Assembly (NCBI RefSeq): GCF_037042905.1
Contig: NC_087262.1
Span: 5,108,001 to 5,172,000 of the forward strand
DNA from: Lytechinus pictus
Taxonomy: Eukaryota > Echinodermata > Echinoidea > Temnopleuroida > Toxopneustidae
Direction: 5' to 3'
Length of the DNA stretch: 64,000 nucleotides
Below the pieces are notes generated by a model. It did not search any database and was not told the DNA's origin. It was given only the letters and a program-made list of their open reading frames with translations. Below are positions 23,840 through 37,300 of the stretch, one piece after another. Position 1 is the first letter of the stretch. Every line of letters starts with the position of its first letter. The position numbers were made by a program, and so were the translations under genes.

Positions 23840-25665
23840 GTGTTCTTCTTCTTCTTCCTGTAAAGTACAGACTGCCGTTGGCATATTATCGTACTTGTGC
23901 TTGTCAAGTGCCCAGATGAATAGTGCGAGTAAAAATCTCTACAAAACTATGTGCGGCTAAAAACAGAAGAGGCCTTAACGAAGCCTCCTTTGCTGCACCT
24001 CCTGCTTGAAAGATGCGAGGGAGGTGCTGTGAACTATCTTTGCTGGGAGTGAGTTCCATATTCTGATAGCATCAGGAAAGAATGTCTTTTGATATATTTG
24101 TGTTCTGGCATATGGAATTTGGAACTTATCAGGATTTCCACGTGTACATGGTCCAGTTGATGGAATGAAGTGGTCATCCGGGATGTCAATAAGCTTGTTG
24201 ATGATGCAGTAGACCATGCTAGCTCGCTGTTGTGCCCTTCTTTCCTGAAGAGTAGCCCACTGGAGTTGCTTTAGCATATCTGATACACTGCTGGTACGTC
24301 GAAAGTCTCCTAAAGCAAAGCGGGCGTAACGGCGTTGTACCATTTCCAGTTTTGAGATGTTCCTCTGGGTAAATGGGTCCCACACCACAGCAGCATACTC
24401 CAGTACTGGAAGGACAAGTGCTTTGTAGCACAACACTTTCGTCTTGAGAGGACAGTCCCTGATATTTCTCTGCAGGAAGCTGCTGACTGAGTTGGCAGAC
24501 TTAGTTGTTTTGTCTACATGGTGATTCCACTTAAGGTTTTCCTGGAAGTTTACACCAAGGTATTTTGCTTTATCAGTCTCCACCAGGGGTATTCCATGAA
24601 TGCAATATGGTGTCGAACTCTTGATAACTACCCTCTTATTGGTAACATGCATAACTTGGCATTTTTGCGGGTGAAATTGCATGAGCCAGTCATCTTCCCA
24701 TACTTGAAGAGCATCCAGGTCCCTCTGAAGCTGTTTAGTGTCCTCCTCTGTCTTGACCTTTCTGTACAAGATGCAATCATCAGCAAAGAGGCGCACCGTA
24801 GACTGTGATGATACATATTCGGGGAGGTCATTAATGAAGAGGAGGAAGAGCAGAGGTCCGACCACGCTACCTTGCGGCACTCCTGAGAGAACGGGGGCTT
24901 CATGAGAAGTAACTCCTTCAATAAGAACCCTCTGGGAGCGGTTGCTGAGTAGATGTTCAATCCATGAGTGAATATTTCCTCTGACTCCATAATAGTTGAC
25001 TTTGTACATCAATCTACCATGGGGAACCTTGTCAAAGGCTTTAGACAAGTCCAGTAGAATCACATCAAGCTGATCGCCATCATCAATACCCTGGGAAAGG
25101 TCCTGAACAGCATGTAAGAGCTGAGATGTACAGGAGCGCTTCTTGCGAAAGCCATGCTGGGCGTCACATAAGATGTTATGGCTATCCAAGTGGTCAAGAA
25201 TGCTACTGCAGACAATGTGTTCCAGGGTCTTGCACACAATAGAGGTCAGCGAGATTGGCCTGTAGTTTTCTGCTCTGTTTCTCTCTCCCTTCTTGAAGAC
25301 AGGAACTACATTAGCTCTTTTCCAGTCATCCGGAATAATGCCTTGGTCAACAGATGCTTGAAAGAGAATAGTGAGGATAGGCGTGAGTTCTGTCGCAAGT
25401 TCCTTCAAAAGTCTTCCTTGCAAGCCGTCTGGACCTGTTGCTTTGTGTATCTGCAGTGTTGATAGCAGCTTGTACACTCCATCAGGACTAATGTTGATTT
25501 GTTCCATGTCTGGATACGGGCTTTGTCCCTTGTCTTTGATGGTGGTCATGTTTTCATCCTTGTTGAAGACAGAAGTAAACTGATCATTCAAGATATGAGC
25601 CTTCCTCGTGCTGTCTGTAATAGTGTTATTGAGTGTTGCCGTGTTGGTGATTGCTTGTTTTCTTA
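23840..25665 (-). mobile_element. Non-LTR retrotransposon with intact RT ORF, 5'-truncated
   Basis: The 538-codon frame 23975-25591 continues in frame to about 25665 before a TGA. It encodes a reverse transcriptase of the Jockey/CR1 group: ATGPDGLQGRLLKEL, NYRPISLTS, motif A LDLSKAFDKVPHG, SGVPQGSVVGPLLF, catalytic FADD, then the thumb and the C-terminal IWNSLPAKIVHSTSL. No stop or frameshift interrupts it, which suggests recent insertion. The N-terminal endonuclease and any ORF1 are missing (5' truncation). A GAAGAA-type tail at about 23847-23863 likely marks the 3' end. It lies in the presumed 5' UTR intron of the SLC35D3-like gene, same strand. Exact clade not assigned. Confidence 0.85.
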
Positions 25666-26109
25666 TTCATGAATTAATTCCCCTTGGCCCTTCCCCCTAC
25701 AAAAGACTGCAAAGAATGTACCGTAAATAAAATGGGAATTCACTGTCATTGGTGACAAATTCATTTCCATAATTAACTTGTTGTTGTTTAACTTTAAGTT
25801 TAAGTTGTTTAATTCAGTTTAGAACAAGTCCACTTTTGTTAAAACACTTTTAGTATTTAAATTTTGATGATCATAAAATTAAAAAATAATAATTAATAAA
25901 ATTACGAATCTAATTCTAAGTCAGACTATGTTCAAACTTCAAATTCAATTGATGCACAACTAGCTACAATTCACATTTATTCTGATAACTGAATCTCCAC
26001 CATACCAAAGTTTCAGACTCAGTCTCGCCACGTCTCCCAGCTGAAAATGAAATGATCCTCAGTTCCTCACCCTCATTCAATTTCGATATCTCCTCAGCTC
26101 ACTCAGGTC

Positions 26110-26460
26110 AAGGCCTTACAGAGAGCGAGCAGAGACGGCGCCGGAGCTGCAGGCGTTGCTGGTGGTGTCGTACGGTACGGTACGTTCCGCTTCACTAGTC
26201 GACGACGTGGCAACATGCAGTTTAAAGGCGATTGTATCGAAGGTTCAGAATCTGTGTTTTTGCTCAAAATAGGTCTAGAAGGGTATTAGAATGGTACTAT
26301 CACACTTGGTTCAGTTATTAAATCTTGACAGCAACAACTAAAGCTTTGAAAAAAAAAATGAAAACGGCTAACGGAGAAGCGTCTACTCTAAGTCTAACGT
26401 TACTTGTCCTCGCTCGCGTCGAATACGATCGATCTCGAGTGAAGCAAATTGCAAATGCAA
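26110..26460. promoter_or_regulatory. Putative shared promoter/5' exon region of SLC35D3-like and ADK-like genes
   Basis: This patch is richer in C, G and CpG than its surroundings (e.g. GACGGCGCCGGAGC; CTCGCTCGCGTCG) and lies between two divergent genes. On the minus strand CTCTCT|GTAAGG near 26119 is a plausible donor for a 5' UTR exon of the transporter. I found no convincing first coding exon for the kinase here. Inference only. Confidence 0.3.
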
Positions 26461-26954
26461 ACACACTGCCTTTTCATTCGCATCTTATTATTTATTATAT
26501 CTAAAAAAAACTCTAAGGAGTTGTATTTGTTCATATAAACTACCGTGGTTGTCATTTTGATAATAAGATTAAAATAAACTTAAGTAATCTTGTTGAAAAT
26601 CCGAAATTGTGTTGAAAACCTTTTTTTTTACACCAAAACCAAAGAGGTTTTACATTGAAAGTTAAAAAAGCGACTAATCTGGCAAAGGTCACCTGATACA
26701 ATCCATGGATGATCACATGATTTGAATGCAATATCAACAGAGCTGTGATTGTGAAAGTAGCTAGGCCTAGGCCTAGGGAGTCCGGTAGGGAGTAAGGGAC
26801 TGGTTATTTCATTTCTTCAATAAAACATCATGTCAAACTTTATTAGGTGAGGATTCCTTGGAATATTTATTTTCATAATGCAGTAGTGCAATCACCAAAT
26901 CCATGAAAATGGATTCACCAGCTCACTCGGTACAACTACAAGTGAAACAAGTAT

Positions 26955-27577
26955 ACCGTATGGCGTAAGGGTACTAGTATTCAACCCGTTTGGAGAGTTT
27001 CCTCAAATATATAGAAATATAGAATTTACCTGAATTTCAGACCCGTCTTATTTCCAAGAGCAAATGCTGGTTATTCTTTTTCCGTTATTTTTTTCTTCAA
27101 CCAGTAGACTGTGTGCGCGGGCGATCGAATTATACGGCGACGGATTTTAGTACTAGTATTCAACCCGTCGGCACTAGTATTCAACCTAGCGATGAAAGAT
27201 GGCCCTGTCTCTCAATCTGCCCTTGTCCCATCCGACTATGGACTAGACCATTTGAGATGAGACCAAACAGGGAATTAATCAAAGCCAGAGACTTACATAG
27301 ATCTAGATCTAATTTAGCAATCTAAACCCTTTTGAGATTTGCTATCAATCCTCACTAGGTTGAATACTAGTACCATTCAGTGCAAAAGGCCATCGCCGCA
27401 TAATTCGATCCTCCGCGCATACAGTCGACAGATTGATAAAGAAAATACCGACAACAGATTACCCTGGACATAACAAAGGTATGAAATTAAGATAAATTCC
27501 CTATTTCTAAATATTTTGGGGAATATGTCAAAATCTTTGAATTATGCCGGGTTGAATACTAGTACCCATACGGTACA
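26955..27577. repeat. Foldback element with ACTAGTATTCAACCCG arms
   Basis: Left end GTACCGTATGG..GGTACTAGTATTCAACCCG and right end CGGGTTGAATACTAGTACCC then ATACGGTAC are inverted. Further inner copies of ACTAGTATTCAACC and GGTTGAATACTAGTACC, plus CGAATTATACGGCG/CGCCGCATAATTCG, pair across the centre. About 620 bp. Confidence 0.75.
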
Positions 27578-27884
27578 TTGACTTGAGTTATCATTAGTAG
27601 TCAGGGCCAGGCAATGGGCACGGGGCGGGCGTACGTTTCATGAAAGTAGTTTCATCAACATTTCTGTCCGACAAATTGTCAGATCTGACAAATTCCCTTG
27701 ATTTTGATTGGCTGAAAAGCACTGTTGCTATGGTAACTAACGGAAAAAACGTCAGACAATTCCTTTCATGTCAAAATGTTAACTTTTTGTTCATGAAGGC
27801 ATTTGACAATTCATTCATGGGCAGGAATAACCATCTTTTGGGCAGATTTATTTGAAGATTTTTGATATTTGTCTAAATAGGTAA

Positions 27885-28310
27885 TTGGATTGTTCCTCCT
27901 CTTCCTCTTCTGCTTGTTCTTCTGTCTCCCTTTCCTCTTGCTTTTCTCTCTCTCTCCTGTTCTATCTCTTCCCTTTCCTCTTGCTCTTCCTCTTCTGTTT
28001 CTTATTCCTCTTCTCTTTTTCTTCTTTTCTCCTTATTCTTCTTCTTTTTCCTCTTCTATCTCTTCCCTTTCCTCTTTCTCTTCTCTCCCCTCCTCTTCTT
28101 TCTCTTCTAGTCTTCTAGCTTCTTTAATTTATTCATCTTCTCATAATACATCTTCTCCTCATACTTCTTCCTTTTTTCATCTTAATCATCTTATCTTCTT
28201 CATATCCTTCTTCTTCTATCTCTTTCCTCTTGCTCTCCTCTCCCCTCTTCTTTTTCTTCGTAGTCTTCTTCTCATCATACTTCTTTCCCTTTTTGTCATA
28301 ATCGTCTTAC
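27885..28310 (+). repeat. Long polypyrimidine (CTT/CCT) tract
   Basis: Over 400 bp are almost purely C and T on the plus strand, with TTCTTC/CCTCTT patterns. It ends about 50 bp before the first visible ADK-like exon. Two overlapping open frames across it are pure low complexity (Ser/Leu/Phe) and not genes. Confidence 0.85.
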
Positions 28311-28361
28311 CAAGTGCTGGTAAAATAATTTTTATTGTTATTCAAATTTATTTTCATCCAG

Positions 28362-31300
28362 ACCAGGTAAAATTGCAGGATTTGGGATACCTCTCCTTGA
28401 TTTCATAGCAGATGTTGATGACAAATTACTTATGAGGTAAGTTTTACTTTTTGTCTTTGATTTTTTTTATTTACGAAATAAACTAATTTGGTTCCAAAAG
28501 GAACTGATCAAAATTTAGAGCACTGCACAAATTCTGCTCAAAATGTCAAAATGAACAATATTTTAACACAGGCTAGCTTCAATAATCTTTACTAAAGCAC
28601 ATGTCATTAAAGAGAAATTCCAGTATTTGCAGTAAACACTGATTTCATGAGAAAGTCTGTAAAACAAGGCTTAATTGTCAGTATATCATCGAGGATCTAG
28701 ATCTGGTACAGTTACATAAACTGAACTTTGTGAAATCTTGAAATCTACGCTGAAAAATGTTCACACTGAAGATCACCAACACAGATAGGCACACGTGGGA
28801 CAGTGTATTATTATTGCTAAAATAAAGACCCGACGGAAGTGACCGAATCCGCGCTTATTTTGCTTATTTCTCAGCAATCACACAATTTCTTCCAGAATCC
28901 TTTGGCACATATTTTTTATTCATACAAACAGACACTTAGGTGTTCATTATATTAGATTCTGTAAAAAGTCATTTTTAGATCGTTACCAAAACTGGAATTT
29001 ATCTTTAATTAAGAGATTGGTTCAATCGCAGAGAGGCTGTATAGCCACTCGCATCAATTGGTTTCGGAATCCAAAGTCACAAAATTATGAAAAGAAAGAC
29101 CAATAAAAATGAAATGGGATTAAACAAACTTCCCAGGAGATGCAGTTCCGAATGCTCTAATAATCGCCCAGGTAGGCCTACCTGTGTGTGTTATAGGAGG
29201 TTTGTATCATCTTTGTCAAAATTGGTAACTATGGTATAATTGGTAGGCCCTATTTCATATTACCATTAAAGTGCAAATTAATCTATTAAGCTAGTGCCTT
29301 TTGATTGAAAACATTTATTTGTAAAATAGCAACCATAGGCACTGTGATGACCGCAGCTGATCCGGGGTGGGCCACCCCCCCCCCCCCCATCCCCCTCAAC
29401 TGTCCGCAAGAAAAAGGTGAAAATATTAAAACAAACAAATAAAAAAGTGTGTCCAATTTTCTGGCTATGGTTACTCCCCCCCCCCCCCATGCCAAGTAGG
29501 AGGGCATGCATTAAGTTTATTGTGATGACATTTTTTTTTGCTTTCAAAAGCAGTGGTGACCATATTTCTTTTTTTTCCCTCAGATATGGACTAGAATGTA
29601 ACGGTTCTAACCAAGCAACTGAAGATCAGAAAGGAATATATGATGAGTTGTCACATCATCCCGGAGTACAGATCATCCCTGGAGGTGCGGTTCCTAATGC
29701 TCTAAGAATCGCCCAGGTAGGCCTAAGTGTCTGTGTTAGAGGAGGTTTGTATGTCATCTCTGTCTGCTTGCAGATGTGCTTATTGTCAGCCCCGAGGGCG
29801 GGGGCACTTGCATTGACGAGTGGATACCATGCACGACCAAAAAGACATGTAAAAAGGATGTCTTTTTCAAGATAGGGCACGTTACGTACGTATCTATTTC
29901 GCTCATAAGGCTACGTGTTTAGGGTCAAATTTGCGAGGGTATAAAAAAGACTAAAATTGTTTATGATAAAGGATGTACTTTTTGCCCCAACAGTCAACAC
30001 TACGTGTTTAGAGTCCTATCGACTTGTACGAGGTGTGGGAGGTAGGGCCGTCCTAAACCCAATGATGTAGGTAAAGGTAAAACCGACGACCGAAGTCTGT
30101 GACATATAACAAGTAAAACATCGTTCAATCTGTATATAGGCCTAATGTGACCTTACTATAAAACACATGTAGCTGGATTTTTCTGTGACAGAATGTGTAA
30201 TGATTTCAACACACAGTGGCTTCTGGGCATTCCTAACATTACAATGTCCTTTGGATGTATTGGAAATGATGCTTTTGGTGAGGTGCTGACCAATAAGTCT
30301 CGATCAGAGGGAGTTTGTGTGCAGTATCAGGTCCACCCGACACAACCGACAGGAACATGTGCCGTACTGATTACAGGACAGAACAGGTACTGTGTATACA
30401 CAGGGTCATTAAGAAATCAAATAAAACAAAATCAATCAATCAACCAATCAATCGACCGACCAATCAAATAGCAATCAATGAATCAATAACAAAGAACAAT
30501 TAGTTAATCAAATAAATAAACCAATATATCAATCAACCAATCAATCAGTCAATAGAAAATAATCAATAAACTAATCTATCAATAAACAAATCGATCAATC
30601 AATCAATCAATCAATCAATCAACCAATCAAATCAATAGATCCATCAATTAATTTATCAATCTGTCAACTGATCTATCAATCAACCACAATCAATCAATCA
30701 ATCATTCAATCAATCAACCAACCAACCAAGTGAGTGTGATAATTTAATATTACCTGAGATTGGTTGCTTGATTTATTGATTGATTAACTGGTTGATTATG
30801 TGATTGGGGGTGCATAATTGATTGCTTGATTGGGTGGTGCGTTTGTTAGTTGACTGATTGATTGATGATGAGAAATCATTACATGGATACATGAGCAAGT
30901 TCATGTTTGATTTTGGAATGGTAACTGAAGAGAATATTGATGAATTGCTTGGAAAGTGAGCAAGTAGACTTCATGTTCTGTTTATCTTTGCATTTCCCTT
31001 TTCCTGTCATATGTTAGATGCCTGGCGGCCAACTTTGCAGCAGCCAGGCACCTGTCGTCAGATTTCATTTTCAAGGATGAGACCTGGAGCAATATCACAA
31101 GTGCCTCATACTTCTATCTGGTGGTAAGTTGAACACATTCTTCGAAACCATTTTAATATCATATTGAACAAATTAAAAGAAACCCAAATACTCTTAACTC
31201 AGTTCTTTGCATTGTGAAACCCATAGCTGCAGGTTCAAAGGTGGTGTGCCCATGGTGATTTTACTTTGTGAACTTAATGTTTGAAAAGGCAATAAACAAA

Positions 31301-34300
31301 ATATTACAATATTGGAGGGAAAATGTATTCATTGCGATCGATGCACAATTTTTTCATTTAGAGTTTCAACCAGAGTTGACTGAAGCAAGCCAGCATCAGT
31401 GACTAGTTGACTGTACGGCGATTTAACCTTAAGAAGAATGTTGGATTTTGCAATTTTTGTCTGGCCCACCCGAGGTGAAGGCGAGACTTAGGGATCCAAA
31501 TGTCGTCCGTCACAAACATGACACATAAGTTTGTAACCGTAAGTCACTTTTCAACCAAACTTAGATGGTAGATGTACTTAGGGGACCTGCATGTTATGCT
31601 GCAGTCAGAGGTCACATGTTACAGTCAAAGGTCATTTTCAGGTCAACGTTAAAGTTTACATGCAAGACTCTCTTATGACACATAACTCTGCATCCATAAG
31701 TTGATTTCAAGTCAAACTTGGGTTGTAGCTGTACTTAGGAGACCTGCATGTTATTGTCATTACGTCAAACCCCCGTTTGGAGAAAGACGGCAGTTCAGAT
31801 TGCAAACTGCGGTTTTATACCCCATTTTACGTTTGGAAATCCCAAAAATCATTTCCAAGCCCTGAACAACCCTGCTTGGCCAGGTAATCCCCGCTGTCTC
31901 AATTTCACCTCCACAGGCCAGTATATGAGCATTGAGCCAAGGACGAAATGATAAACAACAGCTGTGCTATTACGTAAGACTTCTCTGCCTGTAGTAGGAC
32001 CTTCGGAATGAAATTATTGTATTCGATATTTAATCACGTTTTCAAAGGCATATTGCATTCAGAAATCCAACGTTAGTCCATTTTCAATTTCGAACTAAGA
32101 AAATCGACCTCGAAATAAGGAAAGTAAGGGAATAAAAATGACGGCATGCTTTGCAGGGACCGCGCTCAGCGCTGCGCATGCATCCCATCGTGTGTGGCCC
32201 CCTGCTGTGACTGTATATGCCGGGCTGTTGTGTTATCTTCGGACCGAGGTCAAGAAACAGGTGTTTTGATACTTAAATTGCTTGCTTGGGGGCAGTTAGG
32301 GTTTGTCATACTTGGAGAGGAGAATTGATGAAGAGGGAAACAGGGGTATAGTGTTCTCAAATGGAGGTTTTCGTCATGTGTACAGAGGTCACATGGTAAG
32401 GTCAAAGGTCATTTGAGGTCAACATTAAAGTTCACATGGCATTGCAAGACACTCTTATGACACATAACTCCGCATCCATAAGTCAATTTCAAATCAAACT
32501 TGGGTTGTAGCTGTACTAAGGAGACCTTAAACATTAAAGTTTACATGCAAGCATCTTACGACAAATGTTATTCCATCCCAGTTATTTCACAATGAACTTT
32601 TGATACAATTCTGTTGCGTGCCCTTGCAAATTGGATATTCTGGTCATTTTCCCAAGTGGACAAGACACAACATCGCTTATGCCTTGTTTTACATTTGTGT
32701 CCTTGCGAAATCTTCGCAAAACATTTGTAAGCCCAGTGAAAACGCCACTTCAGGTTTACAGTATATATTATTCCCTCTTGTTCCTCTATTTCAGGGCTAC
32801 TTCATCCATACATACCCATCCATTAGCAGAGATATAGCAGACTTCACAAGGAGAGAAAACAAAGTATTAACAGTGAACCTATCCGCTGTCTACGTATGTG
32901 AGCAGTCGGCCGATCTCTTAAAGCAGATCATAGAATGTGCTCAGTATGTCTTCGGAAATGAAGCAGTAAGAAACATTTTCTTTCTTCCATTTTATTGCCC
33001 AGTTGAAAATCTTGAAAGCAAAAACAGCACTCCGAAACTCCCCCCCCCCCCCCGCCCGTAACACGGCTGCCCTACTCTTTTCTTGACTACCGGTATCCCC
33101 CCCCTTAACAATGTATATTGTAGTGCAGTTCGTAAACTTAAAGCTTATAGGGAAAAGAAAATAAGTGAAGGAAATCTAATAAGAAAATTTACTTGTATTT
33201 CTTGACTCTTTATATTCTGTTAACCTCGTTTGTTGATCTATTTTTGCAAATGAATTCAACTTTATGAAGAGTTGAAGTCAAAAATATATTTTTTCTCTTT
33301 ATTCATAGGAACTGCAAGCTTATGCAAAGGCATCGGGTTGGCAGGTGAGAAATATGCTTGTTTGTTTTCTGTTTAATACTGTGCTTTATCTTGCTATATC
33401 CTTTTCATGATTAGAACAGATATAATTAAGATTGTTATGAAGGGTGAGAATTTTCAGTACCTCCCACTTTACTGTGAAACAGCCATTATTTTTTGGATAA
33501 TTTATTTCTACTATACATCTTTGACTTCAAAGGCAAATTAATTATATATTTCATTTACATTATCATACAATTCAATTATTCCTCTACATTTTGATACCTA
33601 ATATGTGACGAACACTTCACACATAGTGAGCTAGACGAGTTTGAAATTTTAATGTAAAAAATCCTGATACGACGACAGTGCGTATTCGACGATTGGCTCA
33701 TTAGCATTTCTTTTGTATTCTTTGATAGATTCTCTCACTGATCCCTGAAATGATAAAGAATTCAGATTCACACGTGTCTGCGCAAATCGTTTCTGATATG
33801 CCTCAGTATTTATTGTTTGTAATCTGCCATGCGTGAATGATTTGCTTAGCTGTTGGTTTCAAATTAGAGATGAAATTCCACTCTTGACATGAGTATCAAA
33901 TTTATATTAAAGCATATTTAATAATTGTGAAATCTATCTCTGAAAACAGGTTTCCTTTTTTGTGGGAGGCACTGTATACCAAGAAAATATGAATCAGAAA
34001 TAAAAATCAGAAGTGAATACCTATGTTCATAATTGTAATGATATGTTCAATATGTTATTTACATGTAGCCGTTTGACTGTGAGTTGCAGATTTTTATATA
34101 CCATTTCAGACAAAATCGATTAAAAACATTGTAAGCACCATATAAATGTTGCATATTATTATTTTATTATTATAACGATTAATTATGATTCTTTCCATAT
34201 TTTGTAGGACACCGAGGAATCAGTTATGACGAAGATGAGCAAACTTCCATCAAAATCTTGGACTTCCCCAAGACATGTTATCATCACGCACGGTTCACAG

Positions 34301-37300
34301 CCAACTCTGTGGTGTCATGGTAAATAAATCAAATGTGTTGAACATTTTGACCCAATTTTTCATAATGGTGCACTAAATAAAGTCATGGTTTAGACCTGAA
34401 ATTATTGTGAGTCAAATGTGACAATTTTGCATCCAATGTTTATATTTTCCTTCCATGATCTCTTGTTTATTTTTGTACCTGTATTTTTCCATAAAATATG
34501 TGCGTCCTACCCCATGTTTGTGGGACCTTCATGAAATTTTCTGTCTCTGATTTCTTGTTCTCTTGACAGTCTGTAATGCTCTCAAATGATCATGACTTCG
34601 TCAGTTTTATGAAGTAATTAAAAACTTGAGAAAAATGGGGGTCGGATGTACAAAAAGGTTGATTATTTTACGGAATTGCCCTTTAGTATATTACAGAAAA
34701 TTTAAATCACCTCTCGACAAGATTTATTTTGAGTTTTAAATTGCAGGCATACATTGGTGTTTTTGTATAATCAAAATAATTATGCAGTCTTCCATAAATG
34801 CACTCAACTATAATATAGTGCTTTTTGTGTGACAAGGTTAACTGCACACTCTTCTGCAGTGACAGAGTGACATCACAAAGCTGTTCATTAAGAAATTTTG
34901 ACTTGATTTATCTGTCAAATGTGAAACACATTCTGCAGTTGATAAAAATACTTAAAGGAGAATGAAACCCTTGAAACCAGCTGAATCCATATCAAAGAGA
35001 AAAATCAAACAAACATATTTTGAAAGTTTGAGGAAGATTGAATGAATAATAAGAAAGTTATGAGCATTTGAATATTGAGATCACTAATGCCATGTAGATC
35101 CTCTCATTGGCAATGCGACCAAGATCTGTGATGTCACACACGTACAACTCCCTCATTACTTTAGTACTTATTTCACTTATATTCTCACTTTTATACAGTC
35201 TATCACCAGGTGAGGTGTTCTCTTTATGAGAGGACAAGTACAGAGGTTTCACAACATTATATCATTGATGAATTGTTTGTCATATGATTAGAATGAGCAA
35301 AAAGAGATGTTTTGGGGTATATTTTCAGTGTCCAAAAGGGGAGAGTTGTTCATCTGTGACATCATAGATCTTGGTCGCATTGCCAATGGGAGGATCTCCA
35401 TAGCATTAGTGATCTCGACATTCAAATGCTCATAACTCTTCTATTGCTAGTCCTATTTTACTCAAACTTTTGTTGATCTTATTCATTGATTTTTTTGCTT
35501 TCACAAAAGCTAACTTGCTCCAAGAGTTTCATTCTCCTTTAATTAGTATTTTAGAATTCAATTGAATATGCCCATGGTTTGATGTTTTTGCTGATAAAGG
35601 AAATTATTATTCAGGCTATCTCACTTATAATGCCAAACCAATGTCCTGTTTTATAAAGACTTGTTACAAAAATGCTCATCTTACCAAAAATAAGAAAATC
35701 AACGAGGGGCACATATAAAGCATATTGCTTTATGTCTCAACATCCAAGTAAGTACATTGTGAGTAAGTAAAGTAAGTAAGTAAACAAGAAAGTGAGTAAG
35801 TACATGTAAGTAAGTAATAAATCAAATATGGAAAATTGCCAATGGTTGGCGAATTTAACCTTTTGTAAGCACATACATTTCATCTATTGGCTGCCATATA
35901 TGTATTTTTGTTTTTGACATGAATAAATCATGAATATAGTAATTGCCTTTCGGATGAAGGTTGAAGTTTGAAGCTGGCTTTGAGATGAAATGGATAATAG
36001 ATGGGTCCTAATAAATGAATAAATAAAGCTGGATCAATAAAATTGGAGGTATTTCATCTCCTGACAGTTTATAACAATCCCAAAGAACCAAATCTTCTCC
36101 ACCAGTTGCACAAATCCATTATTGTGAAACACTTCACGATATATTTATTATTAAATTTACAAATACAATGTAGGTAAAACAGTCCAGTCATTTGAAGTTC
36201 CAAGGATTTCCGAAGATAAGATTGTTGATACTTGTGGTGCTGGAGATGCATTCGTTGGAGGTAAGTCTTATAGAATCGGTGTGTCCATTTCGAAGGAAAT
36301 GTCCCAAATTTCGGATCATTTTCAGGTAATTTTCGGGACTACAATTAAATGTAGGAACTTTCAATATTCATGTTATATTCATAATTGTTTGCCTTAAAGT
36401 TATATGTAGTTCAAAATTTTCTGCTCGCGCTCTGCGCACGCATTTTGTTATTTTTTTCTTATTTTGAAATTGAAAAAAGTGCATTCAACATAAAAGGTTA
36501 AATTCCTTGATTTTAGTCACTTGGACCAAGTTTAGGCTCGCCTTGTTATTATCCAATTTTTGTTTAAAAAAAAAGTCTGAAAATTCCAGGAAATGTCTAT
36601 GAATTTCAGGAAATTTGTTTTGGATCTGTGAAAGCACTGTTTAGAATTTTATTTCATTTATCATCATTAATAAATTGCACCTCTGTGAAATGTTATATAA
36701 TTGGTGTTTCCATTGTTACGATTGCCCACATTGAATTTTAGTTCAGGGTAACTTGTGTTCAGTTTGAATGAGACAATTTATTTTTTTTCAGTTAGGTTTT
36801 GTGTCAACATCAAAAACCTAAACCAAATATCAAGATTTTGAATTTCAATTTAAACAAAAAGAAGGAAATTTCTGTTTCCATATGAAATGATTTGTTATCT
36901 ATGAGGAATCAGAAAATATTCATAAATGTTTATATGAATAGAAAATGATAAAATATTAAAGCAACAAAGTCAATGCAGTCAATTCATTGCCAAACATATG
37001 CCACAATTGACCAAGAATTGAGATTTACAACCGTGCAGTGCTATTATGATCCGATCATGATCTACCTTTTAAATTGATTTCTTTAACTTACCTACAATGT
37101 ATACCATGACTGAAACCCAGGTTAATCTAGGTTATGAATTTGATTTTTGACCTAAAGGAGGGGGGGGGGGCCTGGGGGCGGGAGGATGTACCTTGTTTGT
37201 GGGGTGACATGACACTTGTTCCTGCGAAAATTGCTCCTAGCTTAATTTCTTCTATTAAAGAGGGAGTGTTAGGGTTAAAAATAGGGACGAGAGACCTGCG

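Noticed and set aside
26215-26420. Candidate ADK-like first exon (frames starting MQFKGD or MKTANGE)
   Set aside because: Neither ends at a good donor in the phase required by the exon at 28362.
27885-28408. Two overlapping long open frames rich in Ser, Leu and Phe
   Set aside because: Pure products of the CTT/CCT tract; no family signature, and the frame that continues past it is intronic before 28362.
32600-32794. Upstream part of the 153-codon frame before ADK-like exon 5
   Set aside because: Read-through of intron; the acceptor TTTCAG at 32794 and family alignment mark the true exon start.
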